Of a DNA stretch of 64,000 bases, positions 41,862 to 50,293 are shown piece after piece. A program made the translations under genes and the position numbers. A model generated the notes under the pieces. The model saw only the letters and a program-made list of their open reading frames with translations, did not search any database and had not been told where the DNA came from. Numbering within the stretch: the first letter of the stretch is position 1; the number at the start of each line of letters is the position of its first letter. Origin of the DNA: Comamonas testosteroni ATCC 11996 (GTDB taxonomy: Bacteria; Pseudomonadota; Gammaproteobacteria; Burkholderiales; Burkholderiaceae_C). The stretch spans positions 124,001 to 188,000 of the forward strand of contig NZ_AHIL01000011.1 of NCBI RefSeq assembly GCF_000241525.1, written 5' to 3'.

Positions 41862-43457
41862 ATGCCAGAGCCAAGCAAGCATGTCAGTCGCAGACAACTG
41901 CTCTCGATGATCGGAAAGGTCGCGGGCGGCAGTGCCATGTATCAAGCCATGAGTTCACTGGGATATGCCGCCGAATCGCATTACAGCGGTCCGGTCAAGC
42001 TCGGCAACGCCAGACCTGGTGCATCGGTTCTGGTGCTGGGCGCTGGCCTGGCAGGCATGGTGGCAGCCCACGAATTGCGTGCGGCCGGCTACAAGGTGCA
42101 GTTGCTTGAATACCAGAGTCGAGCCGGCGGCCGCTGCTGGACGCTGCGCGGCGGCGATGAGTTCAGCGAACTCGACGGTACACGTCAGAAAGTGGGCTTT
42201 GCCAAGGGCAACTACTTCAACCCCGGCCCCTGGCGCGTGCCCTATCACCATCATGCGATGCTGGACTACTACAAGCGCTTCGGCATCAAGCTAGAAGCCT
42301 TCAACCAGGTCAACTACAACGCCTATCTGCACAACAGCAAGGCCCTGGCTGGCAACCCGCAGCGCTTTCGCCATGTGCAGACCGATGTCTACGGCCATGT
42401 GGCCGAGCTGCTATCCAAGGCTACCAATCAGGGCGCGCTGGACCAGAGCGTCAGCCGGGAAGACAAGGAACGCCTGCTGGAGAGTCTGAAGGCCTGGGGC
42501 GTGCTGGACAAGGAGTACCGCTACCGCGCCAGCAATGCGGTCAGCGATTTCCGTGGCTACGACATCGACCCAGGCGGCGGCATGATGGCGCTGGCCAAAC
42601 CTTCGACGCCCATGGGCCTGCACGAGCTGCTTGAATCCAATCTGTGGCGCCAGATGGGCGTGGGCAATATCTACGAATTCCACAGCACCATCTTCCAGCC
42701 CGAAGGCGGCATGGACATGCTGGCCCAGGCCATGGCACGCGATCTGGGCTCTGCCATCCGCTACAACGCCAAGGTCACCAGGATCGCCCAGAACGACAAG
42801 GGCGTGATCGTGGACTATGTGGACGCCCTCAAGCCCGGCGCCGCGCTGCAGGCCCGCGCCGACTGGTGCGTGTGCACGATTCCACTGTCCATTCTGAGCC
42901 AGATCGAAGTGCAGGCCGGAAGCGCCATGCAGAACGCGATTGCTGCCGTGCCCTACGGCAGCTCCATGAAAGTCGGACTGGAGTTCAAGCGCCGCTTCTG
43001 GGAAGAGGATGAGCGAATCTACGGCGGCATCAGCTACACCGACCTGCCGATCCAGCAGATCTCCTACCCCTCCACCGGCTATATGGGCCGCGGCCCCGCC
43101 GTGCTGCTGGGCGCCTATGCATTCGAGAACTCCAACAGCTACCGCTTCTCCTCACTCAAGCCGGCCGAGCGCGTTCGCCTGGCGCTGGAGTACGGCGCGC
43201 AGATCCATCCGCAATACAAGCAGGAGTTTCTCAACGGGGTATCGGTCGCCTGGCATCGCATGCCCTGGATCAACGGCTGCTTTGGCAACTGGACCGATGC
43301 ACTGCGCGAGCAGCACTACAAGGATCTGGCCCAGATCGACGGTCGCCTGGTGCTGGCGGGCGAGCATGTCTCTTACATCCCCGCCTGGCAGGAAGGTGCC
43401 GTGCTGTCCTCGCTGGACGCAATCCAGCGTCTGCACGCCAAGGCCTCCAGTCTCTGA
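41862..43457 (+). CDS. Tat-exported flavin monoamine oxidase-family protein
   Basis: The ATG at 41862 follows AAAGGAA and gives 531 residues. A twin-arginine signal (SRRQLL, residues 9-14, then a mild hydrophobic stretch to about 37) indicates export of the folded FAD enzyme. The dinucleotide motif VLGAGLAGMVAAHEL (Gly60, Gly62, Gly65) is followed by EYQSRAGGRCWTLRGG, typical of FAD amine oxidases, and the C-terminal FAD contact is LVLAGEHVSYIPAWQEGA. It would oxidise an amine to an imine in the periplasm. The next gene, 30 bp on, is a cytochrome c, so the electron acceptor is likely cytochrome rather than O2, as established for nicotine oxidoreductase NicA2. Amine substrate unknown. Confidence 0.9.
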   Translation: MPEPSKHVSRRQLLSMIGKVAGGSAMYQAMSSLGYAAESHYSGPVKLGNARPGASVLVLGAGLAGMVAAHELRAAGYKVQLLEYQSRAGGRCWTLRGGDEFSELDGTRQKVGFAKGNYFNPGPWRVPYHHHAMLDYYKRFGIKLEAFNQVNYNAYLHNSKALAGNPQRFRHVQTDVYGHVAELLSKATNQGALDQSVSREDKERLLESLKAWGVLDKEYRYRASNAVSDFRGYDIDPGGGMMALAKPSTPMGLHELLESNLWRQMGVGNIYEFHSTIFQPEGGMDMLAQAMARDLGSAIRYNAKVTRIAQNDKGVIVDYVDALKPGAALQARADWCVCTIPLSILSQIEVQAGSAMQNAIAAVPYGSSMKVGLEFKRRFWEEDERIYGGISYTDLPIQQISYPSTGYMGRGPAVLLGAYAFENSNSYRFSSLKPAERVRLALEYGAQIHPQYKQEFLNGVSVAWHRMPWINGCFGNWTDALREQHYKDLAQIDGRLVLAGEHVSYIPAWQEGAVLSSLDAIQRLHAKASSL

Positions 43458-43487
43458 TCGCCCATGTCTGCCACAAGGAACTTCACC

Positions 43488-43985
43488 ATGCACACATTGC
43501 ACCGTCTTTGCGCCGCTTGCGCCCTGGCCCTGGGTTTCTCCGGTGCCGTCCTGGCCCAATCACAGGGCGTGAAAACCCAGGATGTGAAAAACCTGCAAAC
43601 GCTGCAGTCTGCCGCCGTTCTTTCCATCTCGCCCGCAGATACCCAGGCGTTGATGCAGAACTTCTCGGCAGTCCGTCCACGCTTCAGCCAGAACGGCGGA
43701 GAGACCCTGTACCAGGCCATCTGCCAGGGCTGCCACATGGTCAAGGGCGAAGGCGCCAAGGGAGCGGGCTTCTACCCTGCGCTGGCCTCCAACCCCAAGC
43801 TGGCAGCCGCTGCCTACCCGGCCTCGGTCGTCATGAACGGCCTGCACGGCATGCCGTCCTTTGCCAGCAAGCTGTCCGACGAGCAGATTGCCGACGTCGT
43901 GAACTATGTGCGCAGCAACTTCGGCAATCAGTACCCGGACAAGCTGTCTGCCGCCGACGTCAAACCCTTTCGCGTAACACCATAA
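43488..43985 (+). CDS. periplasmic monohaem cytochrome c, probable electron acceptor of the amine oxidase
   Basis: The ATG at 43488 follows AAGGAA and gives 165 residues: signal peptide (ACALALGFSGAVLAQ), an ~45-residue linker, and a class I cytochrome c domain with the haem motif CQGCH (Cys79-His83) and a likely axial Met122 in HGMPSF, followed by LSDEQIADVVNYVRSNFG. It is between the amine oxidase and RidA genes with gaps of 30 and 18 bp. Role as electron acceptor is inferred from gene order. Confidence 0.92.
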   Translation: MHTLHRLCAACALALGFSGAVLAQSQGVKTQDVKNLQTLQSAAVLSISPADTQALMQNFSAVRPRFSQNGGETLYQAICQGCHMVKGEGAKGAGFYPALASNPKLAAAAYPASVVMNGLHGMPSFASKLSDEQIADVVNYVRSNFGNQYPDKLSAADVKPFRVTP

Positions 43986-44003
43986 ATCCATTCAGGAGAG
44001 CAC

Positions 44004-44549
44004 ATGAACGCTCCATCCATCTTCAAGACCGCCACCACTGCCGCCCTGCTGGGAGCGGCAGTCCTGCTCACCGGCTGCGCTGCCACCACCTCCGGAAGTG
44101 GCGATGTCCTGCGTTACAGGACACCGGGCTCGACCTTCCCCATTGCTGCGGCCGTGGAGATTCCCACCGATGCACGCACTGTCTATCTCTCCGGCAAGGT
44201 ACCGCCCGTGGTGGACAAATCCAAGCCCGCCACTGATCCTGCGGCCTACGGCGGCGATACCGAGGGTCAGACCGTCGCCATCCTCAAGGGCCTGGAAGAT
44301 CAACTCAAGGGCATGAATCTCGGCATGAGCGATGTGGTGAAAATGCAGGTCTTCCTGGTGGCCGACCCCGCCAAGGGCAACAAGATGGACTTTGCCGGCT
44401 TCATGCGTGGCTACACCCAGTTCTTTGGCACGGCCGCCCAGCCCAACCTGCCCGCACGCTCAGCCTTCCAGATTGCAGCCCTGGCCAACCCGGCCTGGTA
44501 TGTGGAAATCGAGGTCGTGGCAGTGCGTGCCGCCAAGCCCGTCAAGTGA
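44004..44549 (+). CDS. RidA/YjgF-family lipoprotein
   Basis: A 181-residue product with a lipoprotein signal (lipobox LLTGC, Cys25), which is unusual because RidA proteins are normally cytosolic. The Rid domain runs from about residue 55: ARTVYLSGKVPP, GGDTEGQTVAILKGLEDQL, then LPARSAFQIAAL with Arg152 at the position of the carboxylate-binding Arg of RidA, and YVEIEVVAV. RidA hydrolyses reactive imines/enamines to ketones and ammonia. Placed after an exported amine oxidase, it would remove the imine in the periplasm. GGAGAG precedes the ATG. Confidence 0.88.
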   Translation: MNAPSIFKTATTAALLGAAVLLTGCAATTSGSGDVLRYRTPGSTFPIAAAVEIPTDARTVYLSGKVPPVVDKSKPATDPAAYGGDTEGQTVAILKGLEDQLKGMNLGMSDVVKMQVFLVADPAKGNKMDFAGFMRGYTQFFGTAAQPNLPARSAFQIAALANPAWYVEIEVVAVRAAKPVK

Positions 44550-44591
44550 TGCAACGACCTCTGCTCCAGTCTCTGGAAAAATAAACCGGGT

Positions 44592-44626
44592 GGCATTCAT
44601 CGCCTGTCCCGTCAGCGATGAATGCC
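44592..44626. terminator. hairpin between convergent operons, possible terminator
   Basis: GGCATTCATCGC and GCGATGAATGCC form a perfect 12-bp stem with an 11-base loop. There is no good U-run on the plus strand; on the minus strand the sequence after it (ACCCGGTTTATTTTT) is partly T-rich. It separates the RidA gene (ends 44549) from the MFS gene (ends 44641). Confidence 0.5.
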
Positions 44627-44640
44627 GATTCCAGCGCCGC

Positions 44641-46269
44641 TCAGTGGGGGGAGCCCGTTTCCTGCTGGGTGCTGCGCGCATCGAGCGCCAGGAAGTGATG
44701 GACCACGGGCTTGTCCGGCCCCTGGTGGTAGCGCAAAGCAGCGGCCTGCAGGTCGGCGTCGGCCTTGGACACACGACCATGCTGGCGCAGATGCTCGGCC
44801 CAGGACTCGACCAGGAACCACTCGATCACCCGACCCGGCTCGCCGGTGTGCTCGGCCACGCCCCAGGCATAGGCACCGTCACGACGGCGCTCCTGGGCCA
44901 CTTGCTGCATGGCCTGGAAAAAGGCGGCCAGGTCTTGATGCGCAATCCGGTACTCGACCTGAATCATGACCGGGCCACGATCGTGGGCCAGGGGTGCGGC
45001 CAGCAAAGGCTCGGGCCAGTGGTTTGACGGCTGCAGATCGGCCTCGCCGGTGGGCAGCTTGACGCGGTGGAAGACCAGGGACACAAGCACCAGGCCCACG
45101 GCTCCGATCAGCAGCGTGACCGGCAGGCCCAACTGGCCGGCGATCAGGCCCCAGCCCAGGCTGCCCAGGGCCATGGCGCCGTTGAACACCATCAGGTAGA
45201 TGGCGAGACCCCGGCCACGCACCCAGTTGGGCAGCACCGCCTGGGCCACCCCGTTGAGCGTGGTCAGCGCAACAATCCAGCCCAGACCGAGTACCAGCAT
45301 CAGCGCCACTGCAGCCCACTGGGGCGGCGCCAGGCTCAGCACTGCCATCACCACGGCACTGACCACCGAGGCCAACAGCACCAGACCGTCGGTGTCGAGG
45401 CGCTTGCGCAGCTTGGGCAGCAGCACGGCGCCCAGGATGGCACCGGCCCCCACAGCGCCCAGCATCACACCGTAGAAACCGGCCGTTCCGCCCAGCATGC
45501 GGCGTGCCACCAGGGGCAGCAAGGCCCAGACCGAACTGGCGAACAGGAAAAATACCGCAGCGCGCAGCAGCACCACATGCAGTTCGCGGCTGGCACGGGC
45601 ATAACGCACACCGGCCCGGAAGGCACCGAAGAACTGCTCGTTGAGCGCCGAGGCCTCGGCCTTGGGGCGTTTCCACCAGATAAGGGCAGCGATCACGAAC
45701 ACATAGCTGAGCACGTCGAGGCCGTAGGCGGCGGCCGCACCGAAGCTGGCCAGCAGCAGGCCGCCGGCGGCTGGGCCGATGGCGCGGGCGATGTTGATGC
45801 CAAGGGAGTTCAGGGCCACGGCGCTTTTCAGCTCGCTGCGCGGCACCAGCTCGGGCACGATGGACTGCCAGGTCGGGCCCATGAGGGCGGCGCCGATGCC
45901 GCCCACAAAAGTCAGGGCCACCAGGTATTCCACCGTGAGAGTGTTGGTCTGTGCCAGCACCAGCAGCGTGCCGCTCACGGCGCCCAGCAGCACCTGCACG
46001 CCGATGAGGAAACGGCGGCGGTCCAGGATGTCGGACAGCACACCGGCGGGAATCGCCAGCAGGAAGACCGGCAGCGTGGCCGCCGTCTGGATCAGCGCGA
46101 CGGCCGTGGGACTGGACGAGAGTTCGGTCACCATCCAGGCGCTGGCCACATCGCGCATGAAGCTGCCGATGTTGCCCAGCACCGTGGCGGCCCACAGCAC
46201 GGCGAAGACGGGAATGGCGAGCGGCGCGAAGCTGCCCGAGTTTTTGGTGGTGGTGGTGTTATCCGGCAC
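44641..46269 (-). CDS. MFS transporter with C-terminal ABM-like domain (MFS_3/EntS type)
   Basis: A GTG at 46269 (VPDNTTTTKNSGSF) gives 542 residues; the open frame upstream overlaps the DoxX gene. About 12 hydrophobic segments start at FAPLAIPVFAVLWAATVLG; the loop IPAGVLSDILDRRRFLIG is the MFS motif. The last ~110 residues are soluble and begin VMIQVEYRIAHQDLAAFFQA, a dimeric alpha/beta-barrel-like (ABM) domain also seen in other MFS_3 members. It is last in the LysR-linked operon; its start overlaps the DoxX stop by 11 bp. It is probably an exporter of a small organic compound. Confidence 0.85.
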   Translation of the reverse strand: MPDNTTTTKNSGSFAPLAIPVFAVLWAATVLGNIGSFMRDVASAWMVTELSSSPTAVALIQTAATLPVFLLAIPAGVLSDILDRRRFLIGVQVLLGAVSGTLLVLAQTNTLTVEYLVALTFVGGIGAALMGPTWQSIVPELVPRSELKSAVALNSLGINIARAIGPAAGGLLLASFGAAAAYGLDVLSYVFVIAALIWWKRPKAEASALNEQFFGAFRAGVRYARASRELHVVLLRAAVFFLFASSVWALLPLVARRMLGGTAGFYGVMLGAVGAGAILGAVLLPKLRKRLDTDGLVLLASVVSAVVMAVLSLAPPQWAAVALMLVLGLGWIVALTTLNGVAQAVLPNWVRGRGLAIYLMVFNGAMALGSLGWGLIAGQLGLPVTLLIGAVGLVLVSLVFHRVKLPTGEADLQPSNHWPEPLLAAPLAHDRGPVMIQVEYRIAHQDLAAFFQAMQQVAQERRRDGAYAWGVAEHTGEPGRVIEWFLVESWAEHLRQHGRVSKADADLQAAALRYHQGPDKPVVHHFLALDARSTQQETGSPH

Positions 46270-46669
46270 GGTGGCCTCCCAGGTCGTGCCAGGCGACGAG
46301 CAGCATGCCGCCCACCAGGCCCCAATGTTCAAAAAATGCGTTGGCGCTGCGCTGGCGCTCGGCCTGCGGCGCCGCCCAGAAGCGGTCGGCCAGGAAGGCA
46401 GCGGCCACGGTGAAGATCGCCAGCGCCAGGGCGCCCGCCCAGCGGTACCAGCCCGACACAATCAGCGCTGAAGCACCCAACTGCAGCGCGATGGTGGCCA
46501 CCGTGATGGGCACGGCCGGCGCCAGACCGAACTGGCGCATCTCGGCGACCGCCCCGCGGAAGTTGCGGGCCTTGTCCACCCCGCCCTGCAGGTAGGCGGC
46601 GCACAGGCACAGCAGGGCCAGCGACTGCACCCAGGGTGCGGTGGCGGCAGAGCGCAGCGCCTCACCCAT
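46259..46669 (-). CDS. DoxX-family membrane protein
   Basis: The ATG at 46669 gives 136 residues with four hydrophobic segments. The DoxX pattern is present: LALLCLCAAYLQGGVDKARNF at the start, FGLAPAVPITVATIALQLGA in the middle, and FFEHWGLVGGMLLVAWHDLG at the end. DoxX-like proteins are small inner membrane proteins sometimes linked to quinone or thiol redox systems. One base separates it from the stop of the amidohydrolase gene, and it overlaps the MFS start, so translation of these three is coupled. Confidence 0.85.
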   Translation of the reverse strand: MGEALRSAATAPWVQSLALLCLCAAYLQGGVDKARNFRGAVAEMRQFGLAPAVPITVATIALQLGASALIVSGWYRWAGALALAIFTVAAAFLADRFWAAPQAERQRSANAFFEHWGLVGGMLLVAWHDLGGHRAG

Positions 46670-46670
46670 G

Positions 46671-48560
46671 TCACACCGCCCAGCAGGCGCAGCCCAGCGC
46701 GCCCCAGAAGCCCTTGAGATCGGCCACGGGCAGCTTGCTGCTCCACGCCGTAGCGTGGGCGTGGCCGTGCATGTTGCAGTTGCTGTCGCAGGCGCAGCTG
46801 GCGGCGGCATGGCGCATCACGGACTGCAGCGGCGCGCCTTCCTGCACACCCCAGGCGCCATAGCCCTTGAAGGTGCGCACGGGCGACCAGTCGGGCATGG
46901 CCAGCGGCGGGGCCGATTCGTCGAAGTCGGCAAAGGCGCCGGCGCCGTAGACCACCTTGCCGCCCACCACGGTGAGCAGGGCCGAGATATCGGCGATGTC
47001 AGACTCGGGGCAGGCGAAGAAGTCGCGGTCGGGCACGATGAGGTCGGCCAGCTGGCCAACCTGGATGCGGCCCTTCTTGCCCTGTTCGTTACTGAACCAG
47101 GTCACGTTTTCGGTCCACATGCACAAGGCCTGGTCACGGCTCAGACAGTTGCGCTGGGGGGTGAGCTGTAGGCCGCCCACAGTCTTGCCAGTGATGAGCC
47201 AGGACAGCGAGACCCAGGGGTTGTAGCTGGCGACGCGGGTAGCGTCGGTGCCGGCGGACACGTTCACGCCCTTTTCCAGCATGCGCTTGACGGGGGGCGT
47301 GGCTTCGGCCGCAGCCGCGCCGTAGCGCTCGACGAAATATTCGCCCTGGTAGGCCATGCGGTGCTGCACGGCCACGCCGCCTCCCAGGGCCGCGATGCGG
47401 TCTATGGACTTCTCGGAAATGGTTTCGGCATGGTCGAAGAACCAGTTCAGGCCGGCCAGGGGCGTGTCCTCGTTTACCTTCTCGAACACATTGAGCGCAC
47501 GGTCGATGGTCTCGTCATAGGTAGCGTGCATACGCCAGGGCCAGCGGTTCTGGGCCAGGATGCGCACCACCTCTTCGAGTTCGCCTTCCATACCAGGCGC
47601 CAGCTCGGGCTGGGGCTGGCGGAAGTCCTCGAAGTCGGCGGCCGAGAACACCAGCATCTCGCCCGCGCCGTTGTGGCGGAAGTAGTCTGTGCCCTGCTTG
47701 TACTGCGAGGTAGAGGTCCAGCGCAGAAAGTCGTCCTTCTCTTCCTTGGGCTTTTGCGTGAACAGGTTGTAGGCCAGGCGGATGGTGAGCTGGTCGGCAT
47801 CGGCCAGCTCCTGGATCACGTCGTAGTCATCGGGGTAGTTCTGCATGCCGCCGCCAGCGTCGATGGCGCCGGTCACACCGAGGCGGTTGAGTTCGCGCAT
47901 GAAGTGGCGCGTGGAATTGACCTGGTAGTCACGCGGCAGCTTGGGGCCCTTGGCCAGCGTGGCATAGAGGATGGACGCATTGGGCTTGGCCAGCAGTAGC
48001 CCCGTGGGATTGCCGGCGCTGTCGCGCAGGATCTGGCCACCGGGCGGCTCGGGCGTGTCCTTGGTGTAGCCCACGGCGCGCAGGGCGGCTGCGTTGAGCA
48101 GGGCACGGTCGTACAGATGCAGGATGAAGACCGGAGTGTCGGGCGCCACGGCGTTCAGCTCGGCCAGCGTGGGCAGGCGCTTTTCCACGAACTGGTGCTC
48201 GGTGAAGCCGCCCACCACACGCACCCACTGGGGGGCGGGTGTCACGTCCACCTGGGCCTTGAGCATGGCCATGGCATCGGCCAGGCTCTTCACGCCGTCC
48301 CAGCGCAGCTCCATGTTGAAGTTCAGGCCACCACGGATCAAGTGCAGATGGTTGTCGATGAGCCCGGGCAGCGCACTGCGCCCGCCCAGATCGATACGCT
48401 TGGTCTGCGGGCCGGCCAGGGGCAGGACCTCGCGGTCGCTGCCGACGGCGCTGAAGCGGCCCTGGCTCACGGCCACGGCCGTGGCCGTGGGCTTGCTGCG
48501 GTCCAGGGTGGTGAAGCGGCCGTTGAACAGGATCAGATCGGGAGTGGTGGGCTGGGTCAT
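46671..48560 (-). CDS. YtcJ-like metal-dependent amidohydrolase with Cys/His-rich tail
   Basis: A 629-residue amidohydrolase-3 family protein. Visible: GRFTTLDRSKPTATAVAV with the typical family start, ALPGLIDNHLHLIRGG (metal HxH), WRMHATYDETIDRALNVFEK, the HAETISEKSIDRIAALG segment and GTDATRVASYNPW (metal Asp). Substrates of YtcJ-like enzymes are mostly unknown amides or cyclic imides. The C-terminal ~50 residues are unusual: CACDSNCNMHGHAHA and a final GALGCACWAV, which look like a metal-binding tail. Middle gene of the operon, 73 bp after the hydrolase gene. Confidence 0.88.
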   Translation of the reverse strand: MTQPTTPDLILFNGRFTTLDRSKPTATAVAVSQGRFSAVGSDREVLPLAGPQTKRIDLGGRSALPGLIDNHLHLIRGGLNFNMELRWDGVKSLADAMAMLKAQVDVTPAPQWVRVVGGFTEHQFVEKRLPTLAELNAVAPDTPVFILHLYDRALLNAAALRAVGYTKDTPEPPGGQILRDSAGNPTGLLLAKPNASILYATLAKGPKLPRDYQVNSTRHFMRELNRLGVTGAIDAGGGMQNYPDDYDVIQELADADQLTIRLAYNLFTQKPKEEKDDFLRWTSTSQYKQGTDYFRHNGAGEMLVFSAADFEDFRQPQPELAPGMEGELEEVVRILAQNRWPWRMHATYDETIDRALNVFEKVNEDTPLAGLNWFFDHAETISEKSIDRIAALGGGVAVQHRMAYQGEYFVERYGAAAAEATPPVKRMLEKGVNVSAGTDATRVASYNPWVSLSWLITGKTVGGLQLTPQRNCLSRDQALCMWTENVTWFSNEQGKKGRIQVGQLADLIVPDRDFFACPESDIADISALLTVVGGKVVYGAGAFADFDESAPPLAMPDWSPVRTFKGYGAWGVQEGAPLQSVMRHAAASCACDSNCNMHGHAHATAWSSKLPVADLKGFWGALGCACWAV

Positions 48561-48633
48561 GACGGTCTCAGGAAGTTCGGCGGCGCAAAGACTGCGCCGG
48601 GTTTCGTGGCAAGCAGGTAGATGGTGCGCTTTT

Positions 48634-49311
48634 TCAGCCTTCGTGGGCGCCGAACATGGTCTTGGCGTAGGTGATGCCGATGCCGTAGCCGCCGCCCAGC
48701 TTCTTGGCGATGCCTGTGGTCATGTCATAAGTCTCGGTGCGGGCCCAGTCGCGCTGCATTTCCAGCAGGTACTGCAGCGAGGTGATGGGCTGGGCTCCCG
48801 CCTGCACCATGCGGTCCATGGCGCGGTTGTGCGCTTCGGTGGAGATGTCGCCGCAGGCGTCGGCGATCACGAAGACTTCAAAGCCTTGGTCCAGGGCCGA
48901 CAAGGCCGGGCCGACGATGCACACGCTGGTCCACAGACCAGCCAGCACGATGCGAGGCTTGCCGATCTCGTTGACCTTGTCGATCACGGCCTGGTCTTCC
49001 CAGGTATTCATCGAGGTGCGGTCCAGCAGGGCCTGGCCAGGGAAAGGCGAAGTCACTTCCTCGAACATGGGGCCGGAGAAGCTCTTCTCGGCCACGGTGG
49101 TCAGGATGGTGGAGGCCCCGAAACCGGCGGCGGCCGACGCGACCAGGGCGGCGTTGGAGCGCAGCTGCACGGGATCGATGGAGTGCGTGGCAAAGGCCAT
49201 CTGCGACTGGAAGTCGATCATGATCAGCGTGTGGTCATGGGGGTTGAGCAGCTTGGCACCGGGCTTGGCGACGGCGACGGGATGGGCGATGGAGGCATTG
49301 GCGTTGGTCAT
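48634..49311 (-). CDS. YcaC-like isochorismatase-superfamily hydrolase
   Basis: The ATG at 49311 follows AGGAG and gives 225 residues. Features of the cysteine hydrolase fold: LIMIDFQSQMAF (Asp33), IVLAGLWTSVCIVGPALSA (nucleophile Cys131) and the VFVIADACGDISTEAHNRAM helix, matching E. coli YcaC in order and length. The physiological substrate of YcaC-type proteins is not established. It lies between the pirin and amidohydrolase genes in the same operon. These three proteins together are often seen in betaproteobacteria (from memory). Confidence 0.88.
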   Translation of the reverse strand: MTNANASIAHPVAVAKPGAKLLNPHDHTLIMIDFQSQMAFATHSIDPVQLRSNAALVASAAAGFGASTILTTVAEKSFSGPMFEEVTSPFPGQALLDRTSMNTWEDQAVIDKVNEIGKPRIVLAGLWTSVCIVGPALSALDQGFEVFVIADACGDISTEAHNRAMDRMVQAGAQPITSLQYLLEMQRDWARTETYDMTTGIAKKLGGGYGIGITYAKTMFGAHEG

Positions 49312-49396
49312 GGTGAAACTCCTGGGTAAAAGGTGAGCGAGAGGCTGCAGGGAAAACAAGAAAGCAGAATGAAAACCGGAATGTGAAAACTGTTGC

Positions 49397-50116
49397 TTAC
49401 AAGGTGGGCAGTTCGCGGGGACGCAGATCAAAGACCAGCACCTCGGCGTCTTCACCCTGATCGAAGCGCAGGGCCCCGGCGTTGCGAATGCGGGCTCCGT
49501 CGCCTTCGGACAGGCGCTCACCGTTCACGCTGAGACTGCCGCGGGCCACATGCACATAGACATGGCGCTCGGGCCCCACATCCAGCTCGGCGGATTCAGC
49601 GCCATCGAACAGGCCGGCATAGACTCGGGCGTCCTGGCGCACGGCCAGGGTGCCGTCTGCGCCTTCGGGGGCAATGATCAGGCGCAGGCGGCCGCGCTTG
49701 TCGGCATCGTCCACATGGACCTGCTGATAGCGTGGAGCGGCGCCGCGTTCGGCGGGCACGATCCAGATCTGCAGAAAGTGCACCGGGTCCTGGGTCGAGT
49801 GGTTGAATTCGCTGTGCTCCACGCCGGTGCCGGCGCTCATCATCTGCACGTCGCCGGGACGGATCACCGAGCCCGTACCCATGGAGTCCTTGTGCTCCAG
49901 GGCGCCGTCGAGCACATAGGAGAAGATTTCCATGTCGCGGTGGCCGTGGGTGCCAAAGCCCTGACCGGGGGACACATGGTCGTCATTGATGACCAGCAGA
50001 TCCGAAAAGCCTTGCTGGTTGGCATCGCGGTAGTGGCCGAAGGAGAAGGTGTGGCGCGATTGCAGCCAGCCATGGTTGGCGCGACCGCGGTGGTTGGATG
50101 GGCGAACTTCAAGCAT
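49397..50116 (-). CDS. pirin-family protein
   Basis: A 239-residue bicupin. Seen: RPSNHRGRANHGWLQSRHTF, SFGHYRDANQQGFSDLLVIN, the metal site GFGTHGHRDMEIFSYVLDG, and AGTGVEHSEFNHS. Bacterial pirins can have quercetin 2,3-dioxygenase activity and bind Fe or other metals through the His/Glu cluster seen here. TTTAGGAGATAG precedes the ATG. It is the first gene of the operon transcribed away from the LysR regulator. Confidence 0.93.
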   Translation of the reverse strand: MLEVRPSNHRGRANHGWLQSRHTFSFGHYRDANQQGFSDLLVINDDHVSPGQGFGTHGHRDMEIFSYVLDGALEHKDSMGTGSVIRPGDVQMMSAGTGVEHSEFNHSTQDPVHFLQIWIVPAERGAAPRYQQVHVDDADKRGRLRLIIAPEGADGTLAVRQDARVYAGLFDGAESAELDVGPERHVYVHVARGSLSVNGERLSEGDGARIRNAGALRFDQGEDAEVLVFDLRPRELPTL

Positions 50117-50251
50117 TTCTATCTCCTAAACAATCGATGGTGTTCACACTTCCTGCGGCTGGCCTGTCTGCCTTTTTCTGCTGCATTCCGTGTGGCGATG
50201 AATGAAGTATCCGTGGCCTGATATGCGGTTATGCTGAAAGAAAATCTTCTC

Positions 50252-50274
50252 AATCATCGATAATTTCGATGATT
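50252..50274. promoter_or_regulatory. LysR-type operator between pirin and LysR genes
   Basis: AATCATCGA-TAATT-TCGATGATT is a perfect 9-bp-arm palindrome containing the ATC-N9-GAT / T-N11-A type LysR core. It ends 20 bp before the LysR ATG and abuts a TTGAGA -35-like element facing the pirin operon, so it could serve autoregulation and activation. Confidence 0.7.
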
Positions 50275-50293
50275 ATTTTTCAGGCACCCCAAT

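Noticed and set aside
45067..46413. Plus-strand open frame opposite the MFS gene
   Set aside because: His/Gln-rich low-complexity product typical of antisense frames in high-G+C DNA.
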